From Stenotrophomonas rhizophila (lineage in GTDB: Bacteria; Pseudomonadota; Gammaproteobacteria; Xanthomonadales; Xanthomonadaceae): DNA of 64,000 nucleotides. This document shows, one piece after another, positions 10,962-19,552 of this stretch (position 1 is its first letter; every line of letters starts with the position of its first letter). The DNA is taken from NCBI RefSeq assembly GCF_001704155.1, contig NZ_CP016294.1:1113501-1177500 (forward strand), given 5' to 3'. The notes under the pieces were generated by a model. That model was not told where the DNA came from. It saw only the letters and a list, made by a program, of their open reading frames with translations, and made no database searches. A program made the translations under genes and the position numbers.

Positions 10962-11067
10962 GCCCCGTCGCGGCCGGTAGGTCCCTGGCAAATTAAAGGA
11001 GGAGGCCGTCGCCGCAGGGCGACCGCCGGGGGACATTTGCACAGGGGCCTACCGGTCGCGGCGGGGC
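10962..11067 (+). repeat. Large intergenic hairpin B, inverted relative of A
   Basis: Arms at 10962-10986 and 11043-11067 (25 bases each) pair with three exceptions, all G-U on the plus strand. The inner part is GCAAAT/ATTTGC (one bulged base), TAAAGGAGGAGGCC, an apical hairpin GTCGCC-GCAG-GGCGAC, and CGCCGGGGGAC. The core loops equal those of hairpin A while both stems differ in sequence. The element ends 140 bases before the histidine phosphatase start; 11,068-11,207 shows no other recognised feature. Confidence 0.75.
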
Positions 11068-11207
11068 CCCACACGCTCGCGATGAACCTGATCGAAGAAG
11101 GGAGAAGAACCGTTTGCTCGGCAAGGTATGATGGCCGCTCCCCCGATCATTCACATCACGTGAAAGATTGCGACTGTTCTCCTCTCCCCCAAGGACCTCT
11201 AGTTCGC

Positions 11208-11852
11208 ATGCGCATCCTGCTTGCCCGCCACGGCGAAACCCCCTGGAATGCCGAAGGCCGTTACCAGGGCCAGATCGATATTCCGTTGTCGCCGATCGGC
11301 GAAGCCCAGGCCCAGGCCCTGGGTGAACGCCTGAAGTCGGTGGACATCACCCGTGCCGTCGCCTCGCCGCTGTCGCGGGCGCAGCGCACCGCGCAGCTGG
11401 CCCTCGGTGCCGAGCGAGCCGGCATGCTGCTGACCGAGCCGGAACTGCAGGAAATCGCCCACGGTGAGTGGGAAGGCCTGCTGGCCAGCGAAATCAATGA
11501 AAAAGACCCCTCGCGCCTGCAGGCCTGGCGCGACGAGCCCGATACGGTGCTCATGCCAGGCGGCGAATCGCTGCGGCTGGTGCTGGACCGCAGCTGGCGC
11601 GGCCTGGCCCGCGCCGCCGAAGGGCTGGGCGAGCACGACACGCTGTTGGTAGTAGCCCACGACGCGGTCAACCGGGTGATCCTGTGCCGGATCCTGGGCC
11701 TGCCGTTGTCGCGGCTGTGGACCTTCCGCCAGGCGCCGACCACGCTTAACCTGCTCGAAGGCGCCGACCTGGACAGCCTGGAAGTCGTGCGCCTGAACGA
11801 CTGCGCGCACCACACGCCGTTCTTTGGTGAGGCGAAGCATCGGGCGTTGTGA
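11208..11852 (+). CDS. Histidine phosphatase (phosphoglycerate mutase-like) family protein
   Basis: This 214-residue cytoplasmic phosphatase of the branch-1 histidine phosphatase superfamily opens with MRILLARHGETPWN, where H8 of RHG is the phospho-accepting histidine. A second conserved arginine (ASPLSRAQRTAQ), a glutamate (EIAHGEWEG) and VVAHDAVNRVI with the second catalytic histidine follow. It resembles GpmB/CobC-type enzymes. The real substrate is unknown, and mutase activity should not be assumed. The frame is open back to 10752 across the hairpins, but only the ATG at 11208 begins the family domain. Confidence 0.88.
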   Translation: MRILLARHGETPWNAEGRYQGQIDIPLSPIGEAQAQALGERLKSVDITRAVASPLSRAQRTAQLALGAERAGMLLTEPELQEIAHGEWEGLLASEINEKDPSRLQAWRDEPDTVLMPGGESLRLVLDRSWRGLARAAEGLGEHDTLLVVAHDAVNRVILCRILGLPLSRLWTFRQAPTTLNLLEGADLDSLEVVRLNDCAHHTPFFGEAKHRAL

Positions 11853-11863
11853 GTTCTTTGAGT

Positions 11864-11886
11864 TGCCGACTAACAGTCGGCGCTAC
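11864..11886 (-). repeat. SMAG repeat
   Basis: On the minus strand it reads GTAGCGCCGACTGTTAGTCG. It is the first of two tandem same-strand copies between the phosphatase gene and folC. Confidence 0.8.
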
Positions 11887-11890
11887 ATTT

Positions 11891-11912
11891 GCCGACTGAC
11901 AGTCGTCACTAC
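11891..11912 (-). repeat. SMAG repeat
   Basis: On the minus strand it reads GTAGTGACGACTGTCAGTCG. It is a tandem partner of the copy at 11864-11886, and its palindrome is imperfect. Confidence 0.75.
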
Positions 11913-11938
11913 ATTTGTCGATACCGCGATTTATTGCC

Positions 11939-13213
11939 ATGACCAGTACCCGCCCGCATTCCCTCGCCGAATGGCTCAGCTACATCGAGCAGCAGCACCC
12001 GGCCACCATCGACATGGGGCTGGAGCGCGTGCGTGCAGTGGCCACCGCCATGGGCCTGGGCCAGCCGGCGCCGCACACCATCGTGGTGGGCGGCACCAAC
12101 GGCAAGGGCTCTACCGTGGCCTTCATCGAGGCGATCGCGCGGGCGGCGGGCTGGAAGGTGGGCGCCTACACCTCGCCACACCTGCTGCGCTACAACGAGC
12201 GCGTGCGCGTCGATGGCGAAGACGCCTCCGACGCGGCGCTCATTGCCGCCTTCAATGCCATCGAAGACGCGCGCGGCAATACCACGCTGACCTACTTCGA
12301 GTACGGCACGCTGGCCGCATTGCACCTGTTCGCGCAGGCCGGGCTCGACCTGGCCGTGCTGGAAGTGGGGCTGGGCGGGCGCCTGGATGCGGTCAACATC
12401 GTCGATGCCGACGTTGCGGTGATCACCACCGTGGACATCGACCATGCCGACTGGCTGGGCGAGGACCGCGAAGCGATCGGTGTGGAAAAGGCCGGCATCA
12501 TCCGCGGCTGGAAGCCGTTGATCCTGGGCGAGACCGATCCGCCCTCCAGCGTGCTGGCGCGCGCCTACCTGCTGGGCGCCAACGCGATCCGCGGTGGCAG
12601 CGATTTCTTCGCCGATACCATCGACGCCCAGCATTGGTCCTGGCGTGACGTGGGCTTCCGCATCGAACTGCCGATGCCGGCGCTGCGCGGCCCGATCCAG
12701 CTGCGCAATGCCGCCTCGGCCATCGCCGCGCTGCGCGCGCTGGACAAACCCCTGCCGCGTGCGGCCATCGTCGAGGGCGTGGCCCAGGCCCGCATCCGTG
12801 GCCGCCTGCAGGCGTTCGAGCGTGATGGCGTGGAGGTGCTGGTCGATGTCGGCCACAACCCGCAGGCCGCGCGCGAGCTGGCGGCTGCCCTGAAGGCCGC
12901 GACGATCACCGGGCGTACCGTGGCCGTGTTCGCCGCATTGCAGGACAAGGATGCCGTCGGTGTGGTCGAGGCACTGGCCGACCGCGTCGATGGCTGGCAC
13001 CTGGCCGGGCTGGAAGGGGCGCGCGCCCAGAGTGCGCCGGCATTGCTTGCCCGCCTGGCGGGCACCGCCGCCGCTGCGGCTGCCACCCATGACGATGTGG
13101 ACACTGCGTTGCAGCAGGCGCTGTCGGCGGCCAAGGCCGGCGACCGCGTGCTGGTCTTCGGTTCCTTCCACACTGCCGCGCAGGCCTTGCTGTGGCTCGA
13201 AAACGCCCGCTGA
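11939..13213 (+). CDS. folC: Bifunctional folylpolyglutamate / dihydrofolate synthase
   Basis: This Mur-ligase-family enzyme adds glutamate to dihydropteroate and to folates using ATP. The protein has 424 residues with the P-loop GGTNGKGST at residues 51-59. YTSPHLLRYNERVRV follows, then LEVGLGGRLDAVN and TTVDIDHADWLG, the standard FolC motifs, and VDVGHNPQAA in the C-terminal domain. The ATG at 11939 is used. An in-frame TTG at 11915 is too close to the SMAG repeat to be credible. It heads the common order folC, dedD-like, cvpA, purF, which is shared across gammaproteobacteria. Confidence 0.95.
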   Translation: MTSTRPHSLAEWLSYIEQQHPATIDMGLERVRAVATAMGLGQPAPHTIVVGGTNGKGSTVAFIEAIARAAGWKVGAYTSPHLLRYNERVRVDGEDASDAALIAAFNAIEDARGNTTLTYFEYGTLAALHLFAQAGLDLAVLEVGLGGRLDAVNIVDADVAVITTVDIDHADWLGEDREAIGVEKAGIIRGWKPLILGETDPPSSVLARAYLLGANAIRGGSDFFADTIDAQHWSWRDVGFRIELPMPALRGPIQLRNAASAIAALRALDKPLPRAAIVEGVAQARIRGRLQAFERDGVEVLVDVGHNPQAARELAAALKAATITGRTVAVFAALQDKDAVGVVEALADRVDGWHLAGLEGARAQSAPALLARLAGTAAAAAATHDDVDTALQQALSAAKAGDRVLVFGSFHTAAQALLWLENAR

Positions 13214-13314
13214 GGCGGGCAGCGAGCGACAACGTTCAGCCGTCTTCGACGCCGCACACGCGCGCGCCCGTATAATCGCCGTGGCATTCCGCCGCGCCGC
13301 CCTGCCAGCCTTCC

Positions 13315-14352
13315 GTGGATACTCCTCTGAAACAGCGACTGATTGGTGCCATCGTCCTGGTGGCGTTGGCCGTGATTTTCCTGCCCATGCTGGTCAAGGG
13401 GCCTGCCCCTGACAGTGGCGTGGCCAACGTGCCGATCACCGCGCCGGACGCGCCGGCCGATGGCCAGTTCCAGACCCGCGAACTGCCGCTGGTGGCCCCC
13501 ACCGGTGGCGCCACCGGCCTGCAGAGCGGGGTCTCCACCACCCAGCCGCTGCAGCCCGATGCAACCGCACCGGCCGAGCCGGCGGCCGCCGATACCTCGC
13601 CGGCGGTGGCCGCAGGCAACTATGCGGTCAGCTTTGGCGCCTACGGCAGCCAGGCCGACGCCAACGCGGTGATCGCGTTCCTCAAGAAGGCCCAGCTGCC
13701 GGGCTTCAGCGAACCGGCCACGATCAACGGCCGCCAGGCCTGGCGGGTGCGCGTGGGGCCGTATCCCGATCGCGCGCAGGCCGAAGCGGCGCGCCTGGAA
13801 GCGGTCAAGGTGCGCAATGACGTCAAGGCCGAAGTGGTGACGCTGGACGCGCGCGCCGATACCGCCGTGGCTGCGGCCCCGGCACCGACGCCGACGCCGG
13901 CCACCGCGACGGCACCGGCTGCATCCAGCGCCGCTGCCGCGCCGGCCACCGCGACCGTGAAGACCGAAACGCTGCCACCGGAACCGGTGGCGGCCGCCAA
14001 GCCGGCGCCGAAGCCGGAGGCCCCCAAGCCGGAGCCGAAGCCGGCGGCGGCCAAGCCCGAACCCGCCACCGCGGCCGCCAAGCCCGTGGCCGTGCCGACC
14101 GCACCGGCGGCCAGCAGCGTCGGCTTCGCCGTACAGCTGGGCGCGTTCGGCCAGGCGACCGAAGCCAACGCGCTGCGCGACAAAGTGCGCGCGGCCGGCT
14201 TCAGCGCCTTCGTGGAGCAGGTACGTACCGACAAGGGCACGCTCAACCGCGTGCGCGTCGGCCCGGTCGCCAACCGTGCCGAGGCGGAGAACCTCAAGGC
14301 CCAGGTTGCGTCGAAGGTCGGCGTGGCCGGCATGGTCCGGCCGCATCCCTGA
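13315..14352 (+). CDS. dedD: SPOR-domain protein, DedD-like
   Basis: This inner-membrane cell-division accessory protein binds denuded septal peptidoglycan. It has 345 residues: a short cytoplasmic start, one membrane helix (LIGAIVLVALAVIFLPML, about residues 9-26), and then two SPOR domains. The first (about 100-170) begins NYAVSFGAYGSQADA; the second (about 265-345) begins GFAVQLGAFGQATEA. An Ala/Pro/Lys-rich linker of about 90 residues joins them. E. coli DedD has a single SPOR domain, so the duplication is notable. The start codon is GTG. Position between folC and cvpA supports the DedD assignment. Confidence 0.85.
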   Translation: MDTPLKQRLIGAIVLVALAVIFLPMLVKGPAPDSGVANVPITAPDAPADGQFQTRELPLVAPTGGATGLQSGVSTTQPLQPDATAPAEPAAADTSPAVAAGNYAVSFGAYGSQADANAVIAFLKKAQLPGFSEPATINGRQAWRVRVGPYPDRAQAEAARLEAVKVRNDVKAEVVTLDARADTAVAAAPAPTPTPATATAPAASSAAAAPATATVKTETLPPEPVAAAKPAPKPEAPKPEPKPAAAKPEPATAAAKPVAVPTAPAASSVGFAVQLGAFGQATEANALRDKVRAAGFSAFVEQVRTDKGTLNRVRVGPVANRAEAENLKAQVASKVGVAGMVRPHP

Positions 14353-14367
14353 TGCGGCCCCCCGCAC

Positions 14368-15165
14368 ATGATTGATTTCGTGCTGCTGGCGGTGATCGGT
14401 ATCTCGACCCTGCTCGGGGTCATGCGCGGATTCGTCAGCATCGTCATCAGCACGTTCTCGTGGCTGCTGGGCGGCTGGGCCGCGCTGATGTTCGGGCGCA
14501 GCGCCGCCGCGTGGTGGTCGGCCCCGGCCGCGCCGGGCACCGGCCACTATTTCGCCGGCTACCTCACCGTGTTCCTGCTGGTCATGGTCTCGGTCTGGGC
14601 GATCGGCCTGGTGATCCGCCAGGCGGTGCGCTCGACCAGCCTGAACGGCGCCGATCGCATGATGGGTGGCGGCCTGGGCCTGGCCCGGGGCGGCCTGATC
14701 GCCTGCGCGCTGCTGCTGCTGGGTTCGTACACCCCGCTGACCCGTGAAGCGACCTGGCGCGACTCGCACCTGCGCGCAATGCTCGACCCCGGGGTGGGCT
14801 GGATGCAGGCCAAGATGCCGCGCATGCCGGACCTGCCGCAGATGCCCAACCTGAAGGACATGCAGGGCCTGCAGGGCCTGCCGACGGCGCTGCCGGAGGT
14901 GAACATGGCGCAACTGCCCATCGGGGAGTTGGGCAAGCCGGGCGCGACAGGCGATAATGGCGTCCTTGGCCAGTTGCTGGGTGGGCGCGGATGGCCGCGA
15001 CCGCTGGATGAGACCCCGCAGCAGGCGGTGGACCCCGCCGATGTGTGGGCCAACCAGGCACGGCCAGGCTCCCCCCAGAACATCGACCCGGCGCTTGTGC
15101 GCCCGGACGACACCGCTCCGGCACGGAACGGTTCCCCAGGCCAGGCACGGCCACCTTCACAGTAG
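14368..15165 (+). CDS. cvpA: CvpA family inner-membrane protein
   Basis: The protein has 265 residues with four predicted membrane helices in the first 125 (starting [20 protein letters not shown]). [15 protein letters not shown] is the conserved CvpA loop. The family is needed for colicin V production in E. coli and for bile/envelope stress survival; its mechanism is unknown. The last 120 residues are an unusual hydrophilic tail rich in Met, Pro and Gln (several MP repeats between 150 and 190) that is longer than in E. coli CvpA (162 residues). It sits just upstream of purF, as usual. Confidence 0.88.
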   Translation: MIDFVLLAVIGISTLLGVMRGFVSIVISTFSWLLGGWAALMFGRSAAAWWSAPAAPGTGHYFAGYLTVFLLVMVSVWAIGLVIRQAVRSTSLNGADRMMGGGLGLARGGLIACALLLLGSYTPLTREATWRDSHLRAMLDPGVGWMQAKMPRMPDLPQMPNLKDMQGLQGLPTALPEVNMAQLPIGELGKPGATGDNGVLGQLLGGRGWPRPLDETPQQAVDPADVWANQARPGSPQNIDPALVRPDDTAPARNGSPGQARPPSQ

Positions 15166-15194
15166 ATGGGCCCAGCCCAGCGGAGATTCGCACC

Positions 15195-16661
15195 ATGTGT
15201 GGCATCGTCGGTATTGTCGGCAACCAGAACGTCGCCGGGCAGTTGTATGACGGCCTGACCGTCCTCCAGCATCGCGGCCAGGACGCGGCAGGCATCGCCA
15301 CTGCCGATGGCACCCGCCTGCGCGTGCAGAAGGCCAACGGCCTGGTGCGCGATGTGTTCGACGCCAAGACCATGTCCACCCTGGAAGGCCGCGTCGGTAT
15401 CGCCCATGTGCGCTACCCGACCGCCGGTTCGGAAGGCATGGACGAGGCGCAGCCGTTCTACGTCAATTCGCCGTACGGCATCGCGCTGGCCCACAACGGC
15501 AACCTGATCAACACCGAGGCGCTGCGCCAGCAGGTGTTCGAACAGGACCGCCGCAACGTGAACACCGATTCGGACAGCGAAGTGCTGTTGAACGTGTTCG
15601 CATTCGAGCTGGACGCGCAGCGCCAGCTGACCCCGGAAGCGGCGATCCGTGCGGTGGCTGGCGTGCACCGCCGCTGCAAGGGTGGCTATGCGGTGATCAG
15701 CGTGGTGCTGGGCCTGGGCCTGGTCGCGTTCCGCGACCCGCACGGGATCCGCCCGCTGGTGCTGGGCAAGCGCGCCCACGCCGAAGGTGATGAGTACATC
15801 GTGGCCTCCGAATCGTCGGCGCTGGACGTGCTGGGCTTCCAGCGCGTGCGCGATGTGCGCCCGGGCGAGGCGCTGGTGATCACCGCGCGTGGCGAGCTGT
15901 TCTCGGAAGTGTGTGCCGAGCCGGCCGAGCACAGCCCGTGCATCTTCGAATACGTGTATTTCGCGCGCCCCGATTCGATGATCGACAACGTGTCGGTGCA
16001 CAAGGCGCGCATGCGCATGGGCATCAAGCTGGGCGAGAAGATCCTGCGCCTGCGCCCGGACCACGATATCGACACCATCATCCCGATCCCGGATACCTCG
16101 CGCGATGCCGCGCTGGAAATCTCCAATGTGCTCGGGGTGAAGTACCGCGAGGGCTTCATCAAGAACCGTTACATCGGCCGCACGTTCATCATGCCGGGGC
16201 AGGGTGAGCGGGTGAAGTCGGTGCGCCGCAAGCTCAACCCGATCCACCTGGAGTTCCGCAACCGGGTGGTGCTGCTGGTGGACGATTCGATCGTGCGCGG
16301 CACCACCAGCCAGCAGATCGTGCAGATGGCGCGCGACGCCGGTGCGCGCAAGGTCTACCTGGCCAGCGCGGCACCGCCGGTGCGCTATCCGAACATCTAC
16401 GGCATCGACATGCCGGCGGCCGAAGAGCTGGTGGCGCACAACCGCAGCGTAGAGGAAATCGAGGCGCACCTGGGCTGCGACTGGTTGATCTACCAGGACA
16501 TCGAGGACATGGAAGCGGCGGTGCGCGAAGGCAACCCGGAGCTGAAGTCGTTCGATTCGTCGTGCTTCAACGGCGTGTACCCGACCGGTATCGAGCCGGG
16601 CTATTTCGAGCGCATCCAGCAGTTGCGTTCGGACGATGCCAAGCACAAGCGCCGCGCCTGA
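15195..16661 (+). CDS. purF: Amidophosphoribosyltransferase
   Basis: This enzyme catalyses the first committed step of purine synthesis, PRPP plus glutamine to phosphoribosylamine. It has 488 residues. The protein starts [10 protein letters not shown], so Cys2 becomes the N-terminal nucleophile of the glutaminase domain. [10 protein letters not shown] and [10 protein letters not shown] follow, then the phosphoribosyltransferase signature [14 protein letters not shown] near residue 365. The ATG at 15195 must be the start because the mature N-terminal cysteine is essential; the upstream open frame is meaningless. It ends the folC-dedD-cvpA-purF set. Confidence 0.97.
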   Translation: MCGIVGIVGNQNVAGQLYDGLTVLQHRGQDAAGIATADGTRLRVQKANGLVRDVFDAKTMSTLEGRVGIAHVRYPTAGSEGMDEAQPFYVNSPYGIALAHNGNLINTEALRQQVFEQDRRNVNTDSDSEVLLNVFAFELDAQRQLTPEAAIRAVAGVHRRCKGGYAVISVVLGLGLVAFRDPHGIRPLVLGKRAHAEGDEYIVASESSALDVLGFQRVRDVRPGEALVITARGELFSEVCAEPAEHSPCIFEYVYFARPDSMIDNVSVHKARMRMGIKLGEKILRLRPDHDIDTIIPIPDTSRDAALEISNVLGVKYREGFIKNRYIGRTFIMPGQGERVKSVRRKLNPIHLEFRNRVVLLVDDSIVRGTTSQQIVQMARDAGARKVYLASAAPPVRYPNIYGIDMPAAEELVAHNRSVEEIEAHLGCDWLIYQDIEDMEAAVREGNPELKSFDSSCFNGVYPTGIEPGYFERIQQLRSDDAKHKRRA

Positions 16662-16670
16662 GGCCTGGCG

Positions 16671-17534
16671 GTGAGCGCGACGTTGCCGCGGGACGAGGCG
16701 GCCGGTGATCTGCTGCGCGCGGCGCAGCAGTGCATGGCCGAGGCGGACCCGCTGCGCAAGGTGGCGCTGACCCAGCAGTACGCGGCGCGGTTCCGCGCGG
16801 GGCAGTTGAAGGTGCGCGCGGATGCGCCGCCGCCGGAGCCGATCCGGATGCCGGGGCGGCCATCGCAGTTGCAGCTGGTGCATCCGCGCGATGTACCGCG
16901 GCGGGGCTTGGGCAACGCGGAGGGGCGGGCGGCGTTCATCCATGCGATCGCGCATATCGAGCTCAATGCCATCGATCTGGCGTGGGATGCGGTGTATCGC
17001 TTCCGCGGGCTGCCGGGGTCGTTCCATGCGGACTGGGTGGGGGTGGCCGACGATGAGTCGCGGCACTTCCTGCTGTTGCATGGGCGGTTGCAGGCGCACG
17101 GCCACGATTACGGCGATTTCGCCGCGCACAACGGGCTGTGGGAGATGTGCGAGAAGACGGCGCACGATGGCCTGTCGCGGATGGCGCTGGTGCCGCGGGT
17201 GCTGGAGGCGCGCGGGCTGGATGTCACGCCGGGGATGATCACCAAGCTGCGTTCGGCCAATGACCATGCTACTGCCGATGTGCTGGAGATCATCCTGCGC
17301 GAGGAAGTGGCGCATGTGGCGGCGGGGACGCGCTGGTATCGCTGGTATTGCGAGCGTGCCGGTGTGGAGCCCCGGGCGCGTTTCATCGCGCTGTTGAAGG
17401 AATATGCCAACGGTTTTCTATATGGCCCGTTCAATCTTGAGGCGCGGTTGTTGGCTGGGTTCGAGCAGGATGAGCTGGCGGACCTGATCGAGCAGGCGGG
17501 TCGTACCGGCCCCGCATCGCAATCGGCGGGATAA
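16671..17534 (+). CDS. DUF455 ferritin-like protein
   Basis: The 287-residue protein has a ferritin-like four-helix region with candidate metal ligands: HAIAHIELNAIDLAWDAVYR (E and H near residue 92), VADDESRHFLLLHGRL (E and H near 128), and EEVAHVAAGTRWY near 207. The spacing ExxH...ExxH is that of di-iron oxygenase-like proteins. The biochemical role is unknown. The start is a GTG nine bases after purF, so it is likely translated from the same message. Confidence 0.82.
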   Translation: MSATLPRDEAAGDLLRAAQQCMAEADPLRKVALTQQYAARFRAGQLKVRADAPPPEPIRMPGRPSQLQLVHPRDVPRRGLGNAEGRAAFIHAIAHIELNAIDLAWDAVYRFRGLPGSFHADWVGVADDESRHFLLLHGRLQAHGHDYGDFAAHNGLWEMCEKTAHDGLSRMALVPRVLEARGLDVTPGMITKLRSANDHATADVLEIILREEVAHVAAGTRWYRWYCERAGVEPRARFIALLKEYANGFLYGPFNLEARLLAGFEQDELADLIEQAGRTGPASQSAG

Positions 17535-17609
17535 CCGTGCCGTTGTGCCGGGCGTTGCCCGGCTTCATGCATCTGGGCGAACAGCCGGTGGCCATCGGTT
17601 CTGCGGTTT

Positions 17610-17713
17610 GGCGGGTCGGTGCGGGTTTGCGGGGGACGCCGCAAGTACGTCCCTGTAGGCTTGGTCGCCGCATCCATGCGGCTCACACCCCCGCAAACCC
17701 GCCCCGACCCACC
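17610..17713 (-). repeat. Large intergenic hairpin C, different core type
   Basis: Arms 17610-17635 and 17688-17713 (26 bases) are complementary at 24 positions. On the minus strand the loop holds GTGAGCCGCATGGATGCGGC, with an apical GCCGCAT/ATGCGGC hairpin, then ACAGGGACGTACTTGCGGCG. A sequence like this is, to my recollection, common in intergenic DNA of Xanthomonadaceae. The rest of the 313-base gap 17535-17847 shows only a small stem GCCGGGC/GCCCGGC at 17547-17563, without a T run, and no gene. Confidence 0.65.
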
Positions 17714-17847
17714 TTCGACGGTGTATCGGTCGTCGCGGAAACAGCGGGCCGCGTTGCGGTAGGGTCGAATCCCAATCGACTGCCGATAACGCTGAAACGT
17801 TCAGTGGTGCATGAAAACAATCGACGTCCACGGAACTCAAAACCGCA

Positions 17848-19335
17848 CTAAACGTTCCGCAATACCACCCGCTTTCCGTCTTCCGTAGGTCGGTTGATGT
17901 AAAACAATCCCGGCCCGGGCCGATACGGCAATTCGCGCGTTGCATCGTCGGCGGCATACAACAACGCGGTGTCGCCGAGCGCGTCGAAATTCCAATGCGC
18001 TGATTGCATCAGGTAACGCTGTCGCAACAGCCGTTCCTGCGCTGCATCCAGCGCTTGGCCTGCCACCAGACGCGCGGCAATGGGCTTCAGCTCATCCGGC
18101 AGCGCCATCGCCGGATCCGCATCCGGCGTGCGTGCCCACATCACGCCGGCGGCTGCCGCGCGCTGGTGGATCAGCCTTAGGGCGACCAGCTGGTAGCGCC
18201 AGTCGATCTCGCGTTTGAGCACTACTGCGGCATGCGCGAACAGCACCCATTGCGGCAGCACGCTGTCGCTGCCGGCCACGCGCATCTGCTGCCAGCGATG
18301 CCATACGTCGACCCAGACGTTGTCTTCGCCCAGGCCCAGTGCGGCCTGCCATCGCCGGCAGGCGGCCTGCGCGCCTGCGTAGACCTGGGTGCTGCGCAGC
18401 AGGGCCAGCGGCGGGGTGGTGGTGTCGGGTACGTCGTGGGTGCGGATGCGCTGGCCCTGCGGGCGGGTGAGTAGTTTGGGCCCTTCGACGCGCTGGTCGT
18501 AGCCGCCGCCGATGTTGGCGTGCACGCCGGGCAACGCGATCTCTTCGTGTTCGGGCGCGACGGAGGTCAGTGCGAAGTAGTGGCGGTGCTCGTCGCGCGC
18601 CGTGACCTGGACCACTTGGTCGGCGCAGCCGGCGGGCAGGGTGACGTGGGGCAGTTCGTCGCGCTGGCGCGCGTCGATCGCGACCACGGTGTCGAACAGG
18701 CCGACGAAGCGCACCGGGCGGATGGCAGGGGCCGATGGCAGTGTCCAGCCGGTGCGGCGCAGCTGTTCCTGCAGCCAGAGGCGGCCGTCGGGGGCGTTGA
18801 GACGGTTGATCGCGTCGCGCGCGGAGGCGGCGCCGCGCGAGAAGCCGAACAGGTCCAGGCGGACCGCGGTCAATGCGTGGGGCGGCAGGGTGCTGGCCAA
18901 GGCGCGTAGTGCTTCGGGCAGGCGTACGTCGAGTGCGCGGTGGACCTTGGCGATTACGCCGCTGGGGCCGATGCCGAACGCCAGCCCCATCAGGTCGTCG
19001 TCCTTGCCGGTGCGGGTGCCGGCGCCTTCGATGTAGATCGCCAGGGACAGCGTTCCCGGCAACGTGGGTGTAGTCCGCCGGTGGTCGGGGTAGAGCGCGT
19101 GCAGTCGCGCGATGTTGGTCAGTCCGTTGCTGAAACTGCTGGTCAGGCGGCTCTGGTAGGGCGACGCGTCGTCGGCCAGGACGGCGGGGGCGGGCGGGCG
19201 CGGTGCGGGGGTGGTGCTGCCGGGGGGGCGCGAGGCGTGCAGCAGGTTGTCGGCGTTGTTGCGGGTGCCGTCGAAGAACAGGCCGATCTGCAGCGTGACC
19301 GGCACGGTGGTGGTCGTAGTGGGCTGCCCTGCCAT
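17848..19335 (-). CDS. DUF2235 lipase, Tle1-like (orphan)
   Basis: This is a 495-residue alpha/beta-hydrolase-like protein of the DUF2235 group, which includes Tle1 phospholipase effectors of type VI secretion. IGLFFDGTRNNADN is at residues 17-30. The nucleophile elbow GFSRGAASARD has Ser166. A candidate acid is Asp215 (FVGLFDTVVAID), and the histidine is H272 in LPGVHANIGGGYD. No signal peptide is seen. No VgrG, PAAR, adaptor or obvious immunity gene is next to it, so delivery by T6SS is unproven; some DUF2235 proteins are intracellular. It stands alone between a hairpin element and a metalloprotease gene on the other strand. Confidence 0.82.
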   Translation of the reverse strand: MAGQPTTTTTVPVTLQIGLFFDGTRNNADNLLHASRPPGSTTPAPRPPAPAVLADDASPYQSRLTSSFSNGLTNIARLHALYPDHRRTTPTLPGTLSLAIYIEGAGTRTGKDDDLMGLAFGIGPSGVIAKVHRALDVRLPEALRALASTLPPHALTAVRLDLFGFSRGAASARDAINRLNAPDGRLWLQEQLRRTGWTLPSAPAIRPVRFVGLFDTVVAIDARQRDELPHVTLPAGCADQVVQVTARDEHRHYFALTSVAPEHEEIALPGVHANIGGGYDQRVEGPKLLTRPQGQRIRTHDVPDTTTPPLALLRSTQVYAGAQAACRRWQAALGLGEDNVWVDVWHRWQQMRVAGSDSVLPQWVLFAHAAVVLKREIDWRYQLVALRLIHQRAAAAGVMWARTPDADPAMALPDELKPIAARLVAGQALDAAQERLLRQRYLMQSAHWNFDALGDTALLYAADDATRELPYRPGPGLFYINRPTEDGKRVVLRNV

Positions 19336-19552
19336 GGCCTCGGTTCCCCTGTCGATGCGCGTTTAAGGTAGCGCGAAAGCGACACAGGCGCGACGTAACT
19401 GAACCGCTGTGGCCGCCGGTCACAGTTCGGAAATCCCATCGGTGCGCTCTATTGAATTCACGTGATCGATTGGCGCCAGATGGTGTGGCTGCCGACAGGG
19501 GCGGTGGCGCGAACACGTTCACTTCCGAAGTTCACTCAACGAGAGAGGCGAC

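Noticed and set aside
10791-11067. Reading the large hairpins as ordinary terminators
   Set aside because: No T run follows either hairpin. The S46 gene already has a strong terminator at 10735-10769, and the hairpins contain a conserved internal loop.
10752-11207. N-terminal extension of the histidine phosphatase through the hairpin elements
   Set aside because: The translation is Arg/Pro-rich and unconserved, and it runs through two large inverted repeats. The RHG motif begins right after the ATG at 11208.
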